DNA of 64,000 nt from Synchiropus splendidus (lineage: Eukaryota > Chordata > Actinopteri > Syngnathiformes > Callionymidae): the NCBI RefSeq assembly GCF_027744825.2, contig NW_026527056.1, positions 1,488,001 through 1,552,000 on the forward strand, given 5' to 3'. The stretch's first letter is position 1. Each line of letters begins with the position of its first letter. Below are positions 47,994 to 59,745 of the stretch, piece by piece. A program made the position numbers and the translations under genes. The notes beneath the pieces were generated by a model that saw only the letters and a list, made by a program, of their open reading frames with translations, was not told where the DNA came from and searched no databases.

Positions 47994-50215
47994 GCGTTTT
48001 CTGCATTGTGCCATAACTTTGCAGGGAAGCTTCAGAACATGAAATTTTCTCCCCCGACTATAAGCATAAAGGGTCTCTCTAGTAGTTGCACATCAAATCT
48101 AACCTGTCTGAAGTGTTTTTCCAAAGTTATCAACATTTTTATGTTTGGCGTTCCGGAACCCACCTTTTGTCAGGCTGAAAACGCGTTTTCTGCATTGTTC
48201 CATAACTTTGCAGCGAAGCTTCAGAACATGAAATTTTAACCTCCCACTATAGCAGAAAGGGTCTTTCTCGTAGTTACACATCAAATCTAAGCTGTCTGAA
48301 GTGTTTTTCGAAAGTTTTCAAGATTTGTATGTTTGGTGTTCCTGAATCGACCTTATCTCAGGCTGAAAACGCGTTTTCTGCATTGTGCCATAACTTTGCA
48401 GGGAAGCTTCAGATCATGAAATGTTCATTTCCCACTATAGCAGAAAGGGTCTTTCTCGTAAAAAGCACATCAAATCGAAGCTGTCTGAAGTGTTTGTCCA
48501 AAGTTATCAACATTTTTATATTTGGCGTTCCGGAATCAACCTTATCTCAGGCTGAAAACGCATTTTACGCATTGTGCCATAACTTTGCAGGAAAGCTTCA
48601 GAACATGAAATTTTCACCTCCCATTATAGCAGAAAGGGTCTTTCTAGTAGTTGCACATCAAATCTAAGCTGTCTGAAGTGTTTTTCCGAAGTTATCAACA
48701 TTTTTATATTTGGCGTTCCGGAATCGACCTTATGTGAGGCTGAAAACGCGTTTTCTTCATTGTGCCATAACTTTGCAGGGAATTTTCAGAACATGAAATT
48801 TTCAACTCCCACTATAGCAGTAAGGGTCTTTCTAGTAATTGCATATCAAATCTAAGCTGTCTCAAGTGTTTTTCCAAAGTTCTCAACATTTTTATGTTTG
48901 GCGTTCTGGAACCCACCTTATCTCAGGCTGAAAACGCGTTTTCTGCATTGTGCCATAAGTTTGCAGGAAAGCTGCAAAATATGAAATTTTCACCTCCCAC
49001 TATAGCAGAAAGGGTCTTTCTAGTAGTTGCACATCAAATCTAAGCTGTCTGAAGTGTTTTTCCAAAGTTATCAACATTTTTATGTTTGGCGTTCCGGAAT
49101 CAACCTTATCTCAGGCTGAAAACGCGTTTTCTGCATTGTGCCATACCTTTGCAGGGAAGCTTCAGAACATGACATTTTCACCTCCCACTATAGCATAAAG
49201 GGTCTTTCTAGTTGTTGCACATCAAATCTAAGCTGTTTGAAGTCTTTTTCCAAAGTAATCAACATTTTTAAGTTTGGCGTTCCGGAATCAACCTAATATC
49301 AGGCTGAAAACGCATTTTACGCATTGTGCCATAACTTTGCAGGAAACCTTCAGAACATTAAATTTTCACCTCCCACTATAGCAGAAAGGGTCTTTCTAGT
49401 ACTTGTACATCAAATCGAAGCTGTCTGAAGTGTTTTTCCGAAGTTATCAACATTTTTATGTTTGGCGTTCCGGAATCGACCTTATCTCAGGCTGAAAACG
49501 CGTTTTCTGCATTGTGCCATAACTTTGCAGGGAAGCTTCAGAACATGAAATTTTCTCCTCCGACTATAAGCATAAAGGGTCTCTCTAGTAGTTGTACATC
49601 AAATCTAACCTGTCTGAAGTGTTTTTCCAAAGTTATCAACATTTTTATGTTTGGCGTTCCGGAACCCACCTTTTGTCAGGCTGAAAACGCGTTTTCTGCA
49701 TTGTGCCATAACTTTGCAGCGAAGCTTCAGAACATGAAATTTTAACCTCCCACTATAGTAGAAAGGGTCTTTCTCGTAGTTACACATCAAATCTAAGCTG
49801 TCTGAAGTGTTTTTCGAAAGTTTTCAAGATTGGTATGTTTGGTGTTCCTGAATCGACCTTATCTCAGGCTGAAAACGCGTTTTCTGCATTGTGCCATAAC
49901 TTTGCAGGGAAGCTTCAGATCATGAAATGTTCATTTCCCACTATAGCAGAAAGGGTCTTTCTCGTAAAAAGCACATCAAATCGAAGCTGTCTGAAGTGTT
50001 TGTCCAAAGTTATCAACATTTTTATATTTGGCGTTCCGGAATCAACCTTATCTCAGGCTGAAAACGCATTTTACGCATTGTGCCATAACTTTGCAGGAAA
50101 GCTTCAGAACATGAAATTTTCACCTCCCATTATAGCAGAAAGGGTCTTTCTAGTAGTTGCACATCAAATCTAAGCTGTCTGAAGTGTTTTTCCGAAGTTA
50201 TCAACATTTTTATGT
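47994..50215. repeat. 8-monomer-spaced duplication (offset 1,506 bp) with an AAAAAG variant
   Basis: Bases 47,994-48,713 match 49,500-50,215 at offset 1,506 bp (8 x 188 plus 2). Both copies carry GACTATAAGCATAAAGGG and the unusual CTCGTAAAAAGCACATC (48,456 and 49,961), where the usual GTAGTTGC is replaced and the unit gains a base. That extra base makes the unit a multiple of three, which is why the longest open frame of the window (112 codons) lies here twice. Bases 48,714-49,499 are intervening satellite. Confidence 0.87.
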
Positions 50216-53000
50216 TTGGCGTTCCGGAATTGACCATATGTGAGGCTGAAAACGCGTTTTCTGCATTGTGACATACCTTTGCAGGGAAGCTTCAGAACAT
50301 GAAATTTTAACCTCCCACGATAGCAGAAAGGGTCTTTCTAGTAGTTGCACATCAAATCGAAGCTGTTTGAATTGTTTTTCCAAAGTTATCAACACTTTTA
50401 TGTTTGGCTTTCCGGAATCAACCTTATCTTAGGCTGAAAACGCGTTTTACGCATTGTGCCATAACTTTGCAGGGAAGCTTCAGAACATCGAATTTTCAAT
50501 TCCCATTATAGCAGAAAGGGTCTTTCTCATTCTTGCACATAAAATCTAAGCTGTCTGAAGTGTTTTTCCAGAATTATGAACATTTTTATCTTTGGCGTTC
50601 CGGAATCGACCTTATCTCAGGTTGAAAACGCGTTTTACGCATGGTGCCATAACTTTGCAGGGAAGCTTCAGAACATCGAATTTTCACCTCCCACTATAGC
50701 AGAAACGGTCTTTCTAGTAGTTGCACATCAAATATAAGCTGTCTGAAGTGTTTTTCCAAAGTTATAAACATTTTTATGTTTGGCATTCCGGAATCGACCT
50801 TATGTGATGCTGAAAACTCGTTTTCTGCATTGTGCCATAACTTTGCAGGAAAGCTTCAGAACATGAAATTTCTACATCCCACTATAGCAGAAAGGTTCTT
50901 TCTAGTAGTTGCACATCAAATCTAAGCTGTTTGAAGTGTTTTTCCAAAGTAATCAACATTTTTATGTTTGACGTTCCGGAATCAACCTAATCTCAGGCTG
51001 AAAACGCATTTTACGCATTGTGCCATAACTTTGCAGGAAAGCTTCAGAACATTAAATTTTCACCTCCCACTATAGCAGAAAGGGTATTTCTAGTACTTGT
51101 ACAACTAATCTAAGCTGTCTGAAGTGTTTTTCCGAAGTTATCAACATTTTTATTTTAGGCGTTCCGGAATCAACCTAATCTCAGGCTGAAAACGCATTTT
51201 ACGCATTGTGCCATAACTTTGCAGGAAAGCTTCAGAACATTAAATTTTCACCTCCCACTATAGCAGAAAGGGTCTTTCTAGTAGTTGCAAATCAAATCTA
51301 AGCTGTCTGAAGTGTTTTTCCAAAGTTATCAATATTTTTATGCTTGGCGTTCTGAAACCCACCTTATTTCAGGCTGAAAACGCGTTTCCTGCATTGTGCC
51401 ATAACATTGCAGGGAAGTTTCAGAACATGAAATGTTCACCTCCCACTATAGCAGAAAGGGTCTTTCTAGTAGTTGCACATCAAATCTAAGCTGCCTGAAG
51501 TGTTTTTCGAAAGTTATCAACATTTTTTTGTTTGGCGTTCCGGAACCCACCTTATCTCAGGCAGAAAATGACTTTTCTGCCTTGTGCCATAACTTTGCAG
51601 GGAAGCTTCAGAACATGACATTTTCACATCCCACTATAGCAGAAAGGGTCTTTCTAGTAGTTGCACATCAAATGTAAGCTGTTTGACGTGTTTTTCCAAA
51701 GTTATCAACATTTTTATGTTTGGCGTTCCGGAATCGACCTTATCTCAGGCTGAATACACGTTTTCTGCATTGTGCCATAACTATGCAGGGAAGTTTCAGA
51801 ACATGAAATTTACACCTCCCACTATAGCAGAAATGGTCTTTCTAGTAGTTGCACATCAAATCTAAGCTGTCTGAAGTGTTTTTCCAGAATTATGAACATG
51901 TTTATGTTTGGCGTTCCGGAATCGACCTTATCTCAGGCTGAAAACGCGTTTTACGCATTGTGCCATAACTTTGGTGGGAAGCTTCATATCATCGAATATT
52001 CACCACCCACTATATCAGAAAGGGTCTTTCTAGTAGTTGCACATCAAATCTAAGCTGTCTAAAGAGTTTTTCAAAAGTTATCAATATTTTTATGTTTGGC
52101 GTTCCGGAATCGACCTTATCTCAGGCTGAAAACGCGTTTCCTGCATTGTGGCATAACTTTGCAGGGAAGCTTCAAAACATCGAATTTTCACCTCCCACTA
52201 CAGCAGAAATGGTCTTTCTAGTACTTGCACATCAAATCTAAGCTGTCTGAAGTGTTTTTCGGAAGTTATTAACATTTTTATGTTTGGCGTTCCGGAATTG
52301 ACCTTATGTGAGGCTGAAAACGCGTTTTCTGCATTGTGACATAACTTTGCAGGGAAGCTTCAGAACATGAAATTTCCACGACCCACGATAGCAGAAAGGG
52401 TCTTTCTAGTAGTTGCACATCAAATCGAAGCTGTTTGAATTGTTTTTCCAAAGTTATCAACATTTTTATGTTTGGCGTTCTGGAACCCACCTTATCTCAG
52501 GCTGACAACGCGTTTTCTGCATTGTGCCATAACTTTGCAGGGAAGCTTCAGAACATGAAATTTCTACATCCCACTATAGCAGAAAGGGTCTTTCTAGTAG
52601 TTGCACATCAAATCGAAGCTGTTTGAATTGTTTTTCCAAAGTTATCAACACTTTTATGTTTGGTGTTCCGGAATCAACCTTATCTCAGGCTGAAAACGCG
52701 TTTTACGCATTGTGCCATAACTTTGCAGGAAAGCTTCAGAACATCGAATTTTCACCTCCCACAATGGCAGAAATGGTCTTTCTAGTAGTTGCACATCAAA
52801 TCTAAGCTGTCTGAAGTGTTTTTCCAGAATTATGAACATGTTTATGTTTGGCGTTCCGGAATTGACCTTATCTCAGTCTGAAAATGTGTTTTCTGCATTG
52901 TGCCCTAACTTTGCAGGGAAGTTTCAGAACATGAAATTTTCACCTCCCGCTATAATAGAGAGGGTCTTTCTAGTAGTTGCACATCGAATCTAAGCTGTCT
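50216..53000. repeat. Diverged monomers with an 11-monomer-spaced relation
   Basis: Units near 50,217-50,395 and 52,285-52,463 share CCGGAATTGACC, ATGTGAGGCTG and TTGTGACATA at offset 2,068 bp (11 x 188). At 52,428-52,640 the AATCGAAGCTGTTTGAATTG variant occurs in two consecutive units, and also at about 50,358. Units with AACATCGAATTTTC or AACATTAAATTTTC, rather than AACATGAAATTTTC, are concentrated in this stretch. Confidence 0.75.
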
Positions 53001-56000
53001 GAAATGTTTTTCCAAAGTTATCAACATTTTTATGTTTGGCGTTCTGGAACCCACCTTATCTCAGTCTGAAAACGTGTTTTCTGCATTGTGCCATAGCTTT
53101 GCAGGGAAGCTTCAGAACATGAAATTTCCACATCCCACTATAGCAGAAAGGGTCTTTCTAGTAGTTGCACATTAAAGCTAAGAGGTCTGAAGTGTTTTTC
53201 CAAACTTATCAACATTTTTATGTTTGGCGTTCCGGAACCCATCTTATCTCAGGCTGAAAACGCGTTTTCTTCATTGTGCGATACCTTTGCAGGGAAGCTT
53301 CAGAACATGAAATTTTCACCTCCCACTATAGCAGAAAGGGTCTTTCTAGTAGTTGCACATCAAATGTAAGCGGTCTGAAGTGTATTTCAAAAGTTATCAA
53401 CTTTTTTATGTTTGACGTTCCTGAATCGACCTTATCACAGGCTGAAAACGCGTTTTACGCATTGTTCCATAACTTTGCCGTGAAGCTTCAGAACATGAAA
53501 TTTTCACCTCCCACAATGGCAGAAAGGGTCTTTCTAGTAATTGCAAATCAAATCTAAGCTGTCTGAAGTGTTTTTCCAAAGTTATCAACATTTTTATGTT
53601 TGAAGTTCCGGAATCGACTTTATCTCAGGCTGAAAACGTGTTTTACGCATTGTGCCATAACTTTGCATAAAGCTTCAGAACATTACATTTTCACATCCCA
53701 CCATAGCAGAAAGGGTCTTTCAAGTAGTTGCAGATCAAATCTAAGCTGTCTGAAATGTTTTTCCAAAGTTATCAACATTTTTATGTTTGGCGTTCTGGAC
53801 CCCACCTTATCTCAGTCTGAAAACGTGTTTTTTGCATTGTGCCATAACTTTGCAGGGAAGCCTCAGAACATGAAATTTCTACCTGCCGCAATAGTAGAAA
53901 GGGTCTTTCTAGTAGTTGCTCATCGAATCTAAGCTGTCTTAAGTGTCTTTTCGAAGTTATCAACACTTTTATGTTTGGCGTTCCAGAATCGACCTTATCT
54001 CAGCCTGAAAACGCGTTTTACGCATGGTGCCATAACTTTGCAGGGAAGCTTCAGAACATCAAATTTTCACCTCCCACAATGGCAGAAAGGGTCTTTCTAA
54101 TAGTTGCACATCAAATCTAAGCTGTCTTAAATGTTTTTCCAAAGTTATCAACATTTTTATGTTTGGCGTTCTGGAACCCACCTTATCTCAGGCTGAAAAC
54201 GCGTTTTCTGCATTGTGCCATAACTTTGCAGGGAAGCTTCAGAATATGATAATTTAACCTCCCGCTATTGCAGAAAGGGTCTTTCTTGTAGTTGCACATC
54301 AAATCTAAGCTGTCTGAAGTGTTTTTCCAAAGTTATCAACATTTTTATGTTTGGCGTTCCGGAACCCACCTTATCTCAGGCTGAAAACGCGTTTTCTCCA
54401 TTGTGCCATAACTTTGCAGGGAAGCTTCAGAACATGAAATTTTCACCTCCCACTATAGCAGAAAGGGTCTTTCTAGTACTTGCACATCAAATCTAAGCTG
54501 TCTGAAGTGTATTTCAAAAGTTATCAACTTTTTTATGTTTGGCGTTCCTGAATCAACCTTATCTCAGGCTGAAAACGCGTTTAACGCATTGTTCCATAAA
54601 TTTGCAGGGAAGCTTCAGAACATCGAATTTTCAACTCCCACTATAGCAGAAAGGGACTTTCTAGTAGTTGCACATCAAAGCTAAGCTGTCTGAAGTGTTT
54701 TTCCAAAGTTATCAATATTTTTATGTTTCGTGTACCGGAATCGACCTTATCTCAGGCTGAAAACGCGTTTTCTGCATTGTGCCATAACTTTGCAAGGAAG
54801 CTTCAGAACATGAAATTTTAAACTTGCGCTATAGCAGAAAGGGTCTTTCTAGTAGTTGTACATCAAATCTAAGCTGTCTGAAGTGTTTTTCCAAAGATAT
54901 CCACATTTTAATGTTTGGCGTTCCGGAATCGACCTTATCTCAGGCTGAAAACGCGTTTTACGCATTGTCCCATAACTTTGCATCAAGCTTCAGAACATGA
55001 AATTTTCACCTCCCACGATAGCAGAAAGGGTCTTTCTAGTAGTTGCAGATCAAAACTAATCTGTCTGAAATGTTTTTCCAAAGTTATCAACAGTTTAATG
55101 CTTGGCATTCTGGAATCGACCTTATCTCAGGCTGTAAACGCGTTTTACGCATGGTGCCATAACTTTGCTGGGAAGATTCAGAACATCAAATTTTCACCTC
55201 CCACAATAGCAGAAACGGTCTTTCTAGTAGTTGCAAATCAAATGTAAGCTGTCTGAAGTGTTTTTCCAAAGTTATCAACACTTTTATGTTTGGCGTACCG
55301 GAATCGACCTTATCTCAGGCTGAAAACGCGTTTTACGCATTGTGCCACAACTTTGCATAAAGCTTCAGAACATGAAATTTTCACCTCCCTCTATAGCAGA
55401 AAAGGTCTTTCAAGTAGTTTCACGTGAATTCTAAGCTGTCTGAAGTGTTTTTCCTAAGTTATCAACATTTTTATATTTGGCGTTCCGGAATCGACTTTAT
55501 CTCAGGCTGAAAACGTGTTTTCCGCATTGTGCCATAACTTTTCAAGGAAGCTTCAGAACATGAAATTTTAAACTTCCACCATTGCAGAAAAGGTCTTTCT
55601 GGTAGTTGCACATCAAATCTAAGCTGTCTGAAGTGTTTTTCCAAACTTTTCAACATTTTTATGTTTGGCGTTCGGGAACCCACCTTATCTCAAGCTGAAA
55701 ACGCGTTTTCTGCATTGTGCCATAACTTTGCAGGAAACTTCAGAATATGAAATTTTAACCTCCCACTATTGCAGAAAGGGTCTGTCTTGTTGTTGCACAT
55801 CAAATCTAAGCTGTCTGATGTGTTTTTCCAAAGTTATCAACATTTTCATGTTTGGCGTTCCGGAATCGACCTTATCTCAGGCTGAAAACGCGTTTTACGC
55901 ATTGTGCCATAACTTTGCAGGAAACTTCAGAATATGAAATTTTAACCTCCCACTATTGCAGAAAGGGTCTGTCTTGTTGTTGCACATCAAATCTAAGCTG

Positions 56001-57520
56001 TCTGATGTGTTTTTCCAAAGTTATCAACATTTTCATGTTTGGCGTTCCGGAATCGACCTTATCTCAGGCTGAAAACGCGTTTTACGCATTGTGCCATAAC
56101 TTTGCATAAAGCTTCAGAACATGAAATTTTCACCTCCCACTATAGCAGAAAGGGTCTTTCGAGTAGTTGCAGATCAAATCTAAGCTGTCCGAAATGTTTT
56201 TCCAAAGTTATCAACATTTTTATGTATGCCGTTCTGGAACCCACCTTATCTCAGTCTGAAAACGTGTTTTCTGCATTGTGCCATAACTTTGCAGGGAAGC
56301 CTCAGGACAAGAAATTTTCACCTACCGCTATAGTAGAAAGGGCCTTTCTAGTAGTTGCACATCTAATCTAAGCTGTCTGAAGTGTCTTTAATAAGTTATC
56401 AACATTTTTATGTTTGACATTCCAGAATCGACCTAATCTCTGGCTGAAAACGCGTTTTCTGCATTGTGCCACAACTTTGCAGGGAAACTTCAGAACATGA
56501 AATTTTCACCTACCGCTATAGCAAATAGGGTCTTTCTAATAGTTGCACATCAAATCTAAGCTGTCTGAAGTGTTTTTCCAAAGTTATCAACATTTTTATG
56601 TTTGCGTTCCGGAATCGACCTTATCTCAGGCTGAAAACGCGTTTTACGCATTGTGCCATAACTTTGCATAAAGCTTCAGAACATTACATTTTCACATCCC
56701 ACTAAAGCAGAAAGGGTCTTTCTAGTAGTTGCACATCAAATCTAAGCTGTCTGAAGTGTATTTCAAAAGTTATCGTATTTTTTATGTTTGGCGTTCCTGA
56801 ATCGACCTTATTTCAGGCTGAAAACGTGTTTTCTGCATTGTGCCATATCTTTGCAGGGAAGCCTCAGAACATGAAATTTCCACCTGCCGCTATAGTAGAA
56901 AGGGTCTTTCTAGTAGTTGCTCATCGAATCTAAGCTGTCTTAAGTGTCTTTTCGAAGTTATCAACACTTTTATGTTTGGCGTTCCAGAATCGACCTTATC
57001 TCAGCCTGAAAACGCGTTTTACGCATGGTGCCATAACTTTGCCGGGAAACTTCAGAACATCAAATTTTCACCTCCCACAATGGCAGAAAGGGTCTTTCTA
57101 GTAGTTGCACATCAAATCTAAGCTGTCTGAAATGTTTTTCCAAAGTTATCAACATTTTTATGTTTGGCGTTCTGGAACCCACCTTATCTCAGGCTGAAAA
57201 CGCGTTTTCTGCATTGTGCTATAACTTTGCAGGGAAGATTCAGAATATGATATTTTAACCTCCCGCTATTGCAGAAAGGGTCTGTCTTGTAGTTGCACAT
57301 CAAATCTAAGCTGTCTGAAGTGTTTTTCCAAAGTTATCAACAGTTTTATGCTTGGCATTCGGGAATCAACCTTATCTCAGGCTGTAAACGCGTTTTACGC
57401 ATGGTGCCATAACTTTGCTGGGAAGATTCAGAACATCAAATTTTCACCTCCCACAATAGCAGAAACGGTCTTTCTAGTAGTTTCACATCAAATCTAAGCT
57501 GTCTGAAGTGTATTTCCAAT
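53001..57520. repeat. Most diverged region, with one-base-short monomers
   Basis: Five units carry a one-base deletion at the HindIII-adjacent segment: TTTGCATAAAGCTTC near 53,663, 55,353, 56,101 and 56,663, and TTTGCATCAAGCTTC near 54,978. The section 53,820-54,280 matches 56,820-57,290 (CTTAAGTGTCTTTTCGAAG, GCATGGTGCC) at about 3,001 bp. 55,080-55,240 matches 57,330-57,490 (CAGTTTTATGCTTGG or close, GCTGTAAACGCG). A 187-bp unit is tandemly duplicated at 55,734-56,107. Confidence 0.78.
55734..56107. repeat. Tandem duplication of one 187-bp monomer
   Basis: GGAAACTTCAGAATATGAAA starts at 55,734 and again at 55,921, and the following 180 bp agree, including TATTGCAGAAAGGG, CTGTCTTGTTGTTGCAC, GTCTGATGTG and CATTTTCATGTTTGG. 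The unit is 187 bp because GCAGGAAAC lacks one G relative to GCAGGGAAAC. Confidence 0.88.
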
Positions 57521-59301
57521 GTTATAAACATTTTAATGTTTGGCGTTCCGGAATCAACCTTGTCTCAGGCTGAAAACGCGTTTGACGCATTGTGTCATAA
57601 CTTTGCAGGAAAGCTTCAGAACATGAAATTTTCAACTCCCACTATAGCAGAAAGGCTTTTTCCAGTAGTTGCACATCAAATCTAAGCTGTCTGAAGTGTT
57701 TTTCTAAACTTATCAACATTTTTATGTTTGGCTTTCCGGAATCGACCTTATCTCAGGCTGAAAACGCATTTTACGCATTGTGCCATAACTTCTCAGGGAA
57801 GCTTCAGAACATGAAATGTTCACCTCCCACTATAGCTGAAAGGGTTTTTCTAATAGTTGCACATCAAATCTAAGCTGTCTGAAGTGTTTTTCCAAAGTTA
57901 TCAACATTCTTATGTATGGCGTTTCGGAATCAACCTTATCTCAGGCTGAAAACGCGTTTTCAGCATTGTGCCATCACTTTGCAGGAAAGCTGCAGAATAT
58001 TAAATTTTCACCTCCCACTATAGCAGAAAGGGTCTTTCTAGTAGTTGCACATCAAATCTAAGCTGTCTGAAGTGTTTTTTCAAAGTTATCAACATTTTTA
58101 TGTTTGGCGTGCCGGAATCGATCTTATCTGAAGCTGAATACGCGATTTACGCATTCTGCCATAACTTTGCAGGGAATCTTCAGAACACGAAATTTTCATA
58201 TCCCACTATAGCAGAAAGGGTCATTCTAGTAGTTGCACATAAAATCTAAGCTGTCTGAAGTGTTTTTCCAAAGTTATAAACATTTTTATGTTTGGCGTTC
58301 CTGAATCAACCTTATCTCAGGCTGAAAACGCGTTTTACGCATTGCGCCATAACTTTGCAGGAAAGCTTCAGAACATGAAATTTTCAATTCCCACTAAAGC
58401 AGAAAGGGTTTTTCTCCTACTTGCACATCAAATCTAAGCTGTCTGAAGTGTTTTTCGATAGTTTTCAACATTTTTATATTTGGCTTTCCTTAATCGACCT
58501 TATCTCAGGCTGAAAACACGTTTTCTGCATTGTGCCATAACTTTGCAGGGAAGCTTCAAAACATGAAATTTTCAACTCCCACTACAGCAGAAAGGGTCTT
58601 TCTAGTAGTTGCACGTCAAATCTAAGCTGTCTGAAGTGTTTTTCCAAAGTTATCAACATTTTTATGTTTGGCATTCCAGAATCGACCTTATCTCTGGCTG
58701 AAAACGCGTTTTCTGCATTGTGCCATAACTTTCCAGGGAAACTTCAGAACATGAAATTTTCACCTCCCACTATAGCAGAAAGGGTCTTTCTAGTAGTTGC
58801 ACATCAAATCTAAGCTGTCTGAAGTGTTTTTTCAAAGTTATCATATTTTTATGTTTGGCGTTCCGTAATTGACCTTGTCTCATGCTGAAAACGCGTTTTC
58901 TGCATTGTGCCATAACTTTGCAGGGAAGCTTCAGAACATGACATTTCAACATCCCACTATAGCAGAAAGGGTCTTTCTAGTAGTTGCACATCAAATCCAA
59001 GCTGTTTGAAGTGTTTTTCCAAAGTTATCAACATTTTTATGTTTGGCGTTCCGGAATCAACCTTATCTCAGGCTGAAAACGCGTTTTCTGCATTGTGCCA
59101 TAACTTTGCAGGGAAGCTTCAGAACATGAAATGTTCACCTCCCACTATAGCAGAAAGGGTCTCTCTAGTAGTTGCACATCAAATCTAAGCTGTCTGAAGT
59201 GTTTTTCCAAAGTTATCAACATTTTTATGTTTGGCGTTCCGGAACCCACCTTTTCTCAGGTTGAAAATGCGTTTTCTGCATTGTGCCACAACTTTGCAGG
59301 G

Positions 59302-59489
59302 AAGCTTCAGAACATGAAATTTTCACCTCCCACTATAGCAGAAAGGGTCTTTCTAGTAGTTGCACATCAAATCTAAGCTGTCTGAAGTGTTTTTCCAAAG
59401 TTATCAACATTTTTATGTTTGCCGTTCCGGAATCAACCTTATCTCAGGCTGAAAACGCGTTTTCTGCATTGTGCCATAACTTTGCAGGG
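59302..59489. repeat. Representative monomer, two differences from consensus
   Basis: This HindIII-to-HindIII unit is exactly 188 bp and differs from my by-eye consensus at two bases: GCCGTTCC instead of GGCGTTCC near 59,421, and ATCAACC instead of ATCGACC near 59,433. It shows the landmarks of the family in order. These are AAGCTTCAG at the start, AAATTTT at 59,317-59,323, CTATAG at 59,333-59,338, a T5 tract at 59,390-59,394, a second T5 tract at 59,410-59,414, the palindrome TTCCGGAA at 59,425-59,432, and the palindrome GAAAACGCGTTTTC at 59,451-59,464. GC content of the consensus is 76 of 188 bases. The start point is arbitrary in a tandem array; HindIII was chosen because the site is almost always intact. 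Confidence 0.9.
59451..59464. other. 14-bp perfect palindrome with MluI core, one per monomer
   Basis: GAAAACGCGTTTTC is its own reverse complement. It occurs in most monomers at consensus positions 150-163 and carries the ACGCGT hexamer. Common variants change one side only (AAAATGCG, AAAACGTG, AAAACGCA, AAAACACG, or TTTTACGC in place of TTTTCTGC) and so break the symmetry. Proteins binding palindromic sites in satellites are known, but nothing in the window identifies a binder. This entry marks the copy in the representative monomer. Confidence 0.85.
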
Positions 59490-59745
59490 AAGCTTCAGAA
59501 CATGAAATGTTCACCTCCCACTATAGCAGAAAGGGTCTCTCTAGTAGTTGCACATCAAATCTAAGCTGTCTGAAGTGTTTTTCCAAAGTTATCAACATTT
59601 TTATGTTTGGCGTACCAGAATCGACCTTATGTGAGGCTGAAAACGCATTTTCTGCATTGTGCCATAACTTTGCAGGGAAGCTTCAGAACAAGAAATTTTC
59701 ACCTCCCACAATAGCAGAAAGGGTCTTTATAGTAGTTGCACATCA

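Larger units (their letters stand above)
57521..59745. repeat. Return of left-end variants (copy of 4.37-6.65 kb)
   Basis: From about 57,650 to 59,745 the units match 4,370-6,650 in order, at offsets of 53,280 then 53,092 bp. This includes the extended-palindrome monomer (57,945), the TTTTTCTCCTACTTGC monomer (58,409) and the CCGTAATTGACC monomer (58,863). The correspondence decays after about 59,600, where this copy has GTGAGGCTGAAAACGCA and the left copy has GTGATGCTGAAAACTCG. Confidence 0.85.

Noticed and set aside
59333..59338. CTATAG as a TATA-type promoter element
   Set aside because: It is a six-base string fixed by the repeat, with no supporting initiator or transcript. It has no more standing than any other AT-rich hexamer here.
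59302..59489. CENP-B box in the monomer
   Set aside because: The CENP-B box pattern needs TTCG, then A, then CGGG at set spacing. The candidates near GTTCCGGAATCGACC and its reverse complement do not fit on either strand.
59302..59489. Possible origin of the monomer from two half-units (AAGCTTCAGAACATG versus AAGCTGTCTGAAGTG, 74 bp apart)
   Set aside because: The similarity is limited to AAGCT and a few scattered bases and does not extend. It is not distinguishable from chance by eye.
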